Shown here one piece after another: positions 62,752 to 64,000 of a stretch of 64,000 nucleotides of DNA. The translations under genes were made by a program, and so were the position numbers. The DNA is taken from the NCBI RefSeq assembly GCF_000255555.1, contig NZ_AGRW01000052.1, positions 1 through 64,000 on the forward strand, in the 5' to 3' direction. Origin of the DNA: Treponema saccharophilum DSM 2985 (GTDB lineage: Bacteria; Spirochaetota; Spirochaetia; Treponematales; Treponemataceae). Under the pieces are notes generated by a model that saw nothing but the letters and a program-made list of their open reading frames with translations, was not told where the DNA came from and ran no database searches. Positions within the stretch are counted from its first letter, which is position 1; each line of letters opens with the position of its first letter.

Positions 62752-63605
62752 GCGACAAAAACCAGAACAACAACCAGAGGCGTACTTTGTGGATAATGGC
62801 GGCGGCGGGAGTGTTCCTCCTTGTCGTCGTTGGCGCGGCGATAATTCTGTATTCATCTGACATAAGCAAAAGCGGGAAGAACCAGCGCTCCGGATACGAG
62901 GCGTCGAGCGGATGGATAGTCAGCGACATCAATTCCGGGGCGATTCCGGACGGTGCGTACCATTCGGACACCCCGCTTTCCCCGTTCGCTTCCGATTACG
63001 AGGGCACGAGCGGCGCGGAAAGTGCCGATGTGGTGACGCTTGACGGAATCGGGCTTGCTCCCCAGGAAGGCGAGCCGAAAGCTTCCTCACCGGTCGCCGA
63101 CAGCGTCTTTCCGTCCGACTTCGAGGGCAGCGGGAATGATTCGGATGACGGGGATACGACGATTGATTTGAACAACATCGTGAAAAGCCCGAGCGTGACG
63201 GCGCAAAACGACTTCACCGCGGCGCAGATTGAGTCGAAGGACAGGGATTCTCGCCCCTCAAAGACGGCATCGTCGAAGCCGGCTTCGTCAGGCGCGAAAA
63301 AAGCTTCTTCGGCAAAAACCTCCGCGTCAAAAAGCGGCGCGCTCGCGGACAAATTCTGGGTTCAGGTCGGCTCGTTCGAGGACAAGAACAAGGCGGACAG
63401 CGCGCGCGCAATCCTCATAAAGAACAAGATGCCGGCGGAGGTCTTCACGATTGACTCCGACGGCAAGATGAAATACCGCGTCCGCGTCGGGCCGTGCACG
63501 ACAAAGTCCGAGGCTCAGGGGTGGCTTTCCAAGATTGTCGCGATTGAGCCGTTCACGAACGGGGAAAGCTACGTCGTGAATTCAAATGCTCCTGCCGTGA
63601 AGTGA
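62748..63605 (+). CDS. SPOR-domain membrane protein
   Basis: 285-aa inner-membrane protein: short basic cytoplasmic tail, one membrane segment (LWIMAAAGVFLLVVVGAAIILY, residues about 13-35), an acidic and Ser/Ala/Lys-rich periplasmic linker, and a C-terminal SPOR domain (about 210-285; FWVQVGSFEDKNKADSARAIL, KYRVRVGPCTTKSEAQGWL) that binds denuded glycan strands at division sites. ATGA overlap with coaE and GAGGGG upstream. Third gene of the polA operon; its cell-division role is inferred from the domain. Confidence 0.92.
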   Translation: MSDKNQNNNQRRTLWIMAAAGVFLLVVVGAAIILYSSDISKSGKNQRSGYEASSGWIVSDINSGAIPDGAYHSDTPLSPFASDYEGTSGAESADVVTLDGIGLAPQEGEPKASSPVADSVFPSDFEGSGNDSDDGDTTIDLNNIVKSPSVTAQNDFTAAQIESKDRDSRPSKTASSKPASSGAKKASSAKTSASKSGALADKFWVQVGSFEDKNKADSARAILIKNKMPAEVFTIDSDGKMKYRVRVGPCTTKSEAQGWLSKIVAIEPFTNGESYVVNSNAPAVK

Positions 63606-63627
63606 CAGGGGTCCGCGTCATTGCAGA

Positions 63628-63664
63628 CAGATGTGTCCGCCCGCGTTTCGGGCGGATTTTTTTT
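63628..63664 (+). terminator. Rho-independent terminator of the polA operon
   Basis: TCCGCCCG pairs with CGGGCGGA around CGTTT, followed by a T run. Nothing else is seen between 63665 and the next promoter. Confidence 0.9.
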
Positions 63665-63799
63665 GCTTTTCGGAAAAGATGCGCTGACACGGGCTTCCGT
63701 GCGGAGAAGAATCCGTTTTTTTGCGATGTTCCGACAACTCAAGAAGCCTGTTCGGAAACCACAATTTCAGAACAGGTCTAAACATTTTACATTGTATTT

Positions 63800-63828
63800 T
63801 TTGCATTTTGCGGATTCTAAAGTATCAT
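63800..63828 (+). promoter_or_regulatory. Promoter of the last gene
   Basis: TTTGCA (63800-63805), 17-bp spacer, TATCAT (63823-63828), then 6 nt to the ATG at 63835. No ribosome site. Confidence 0.6.
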
Positions 63829-63834
63829 GGTGTC

Positions 63835-64000
63835 ATGGAATTTTTCAGGAAAAAATCATATCGCTCGCAGATTCTTTTTTTCTCCGCGGCTTTCATAATC
63901 GCGACGGCAGTTGTCGCCGTTATGATTGTCGTTCTCGGCTCGCGCCACTCGTTCAACCAGAGTACATGTGCGCGCCTCGCGCAGCTCGTGCAGATGAAGT
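63835..64000 (+). CDS. N-terminus of a membrane-bound sensor-like protein (cut by window end)
   Basis: The first 55 residues are visible: basic tail MEFFRKKSYRSQ, a membrane segment ILFFSAAFIIATAVVAVMIVVL, then a periplasmic start. This is how chemoreceptors, adenylate cyclases and GGDEF sensors begin, but the class cannot be told. Start set by the promoter 6 nt upstream. Confidence 0.6.
   Translation, partial: MEFFRKKSYRSQILFFSAAFIIATAVVAVMIVVLGSRHSFNQSTCARLAQLVQMK

Overview
The window reads as a chromosomal segment of a host-associated Treponema (Spirochaetes), probably one of the G+C-rich gut or rumen treponemes. The reasons are a bacterial XPB/Ssl2-type helicase paired with a helicase-associated protein, many spirochaete-style lipoproteins with relaxed lipoboxes, two large methyl-accepting chemotaxis proteins, a fermentative pyruvate formate-lyase with its activase, and a secreted family 5 glycoside hydrolase lipoprotein that suggests plant-polysaccharide use. 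Most of the window is G+C-rich and densely coded on both strands. Species was not determined; I could not search databases.

Layout. 1-9.5 kb: threonyl-tRNA synthetase, a large unrecognised protein, an oligopeptide-binding protein, an NYN-LOTUS protein, a HAD phosphatase, a lipoprotein, a stand-alone AICAR transformylase, about 92-bp tandem repeats and a small secreted protein. 9.5-16.3 kb: uracil-DNA glycosylase, GroEL, RNase HI, a lipoprotein, a VanY-type carboxypeptidase and two envelope proteins. 16.3-22.2 kb: pflB with a long leader, an outer-membrane barrel gene, pflA and thyX. 22.3-31.1 kb: lytic transglycosylase, PTS IIA, a radical SAM protein, FabF, LrgAB, ParAB and a macro-domain protein. 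31.4-41.8 kb: ilvC, a MATE pump, rex followed by serC-serA, a methyltransferase, the GH5 lipoprotein and cysK. 41.9-44.4 kb: an AT-rich island of five small unknown genes, four of which sit by copies of one short palindrome. 44.5-53.1 kb: tandem terminator-like repeats, two chemotaxis receptors and the XPB pair. 53.2-64 kb: MgtC-like protein, unknown protein, a DAACS-type symporter, a PAS-GGDEF-EAL protein, ApbE, the polA-coaE-SPOR operon and the start of a membrane protein cut by the window end.

How the genes work together. PflB/PflA (pyruvate to acetyl-CoA plus formate), LrgAB (a family that includes pyruvate transporters) and the NADH-sensing repressor Rex point to anaerobic fermentation. 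Two near-consensus Rex operators sit in the rex-serC gap, one just downstream of a sigma-70-like promoter, which suggests redox control of serine synthesis; CysK and IlvC add further amino-acid synthesis.

Three cross-cutting observations stand out. (1) Many genes have a -10 box ending only 6-10 nt before the start codon and no Shine-Dalgarno sequence, which predicts leaderless or nearly leaderless mRNAs. (2) The AT-rich island carries a 13-bp palindrome at a fixed 12-bp distance from three -10 boxes, like a private regulon. (3) DNA polymerase I carries an insertion with a perfect consensus sliding-clamp-binding motif, QLDLF. No tRNA, rRNA, CRISPR array, insertion sequence or integrase was recognised.
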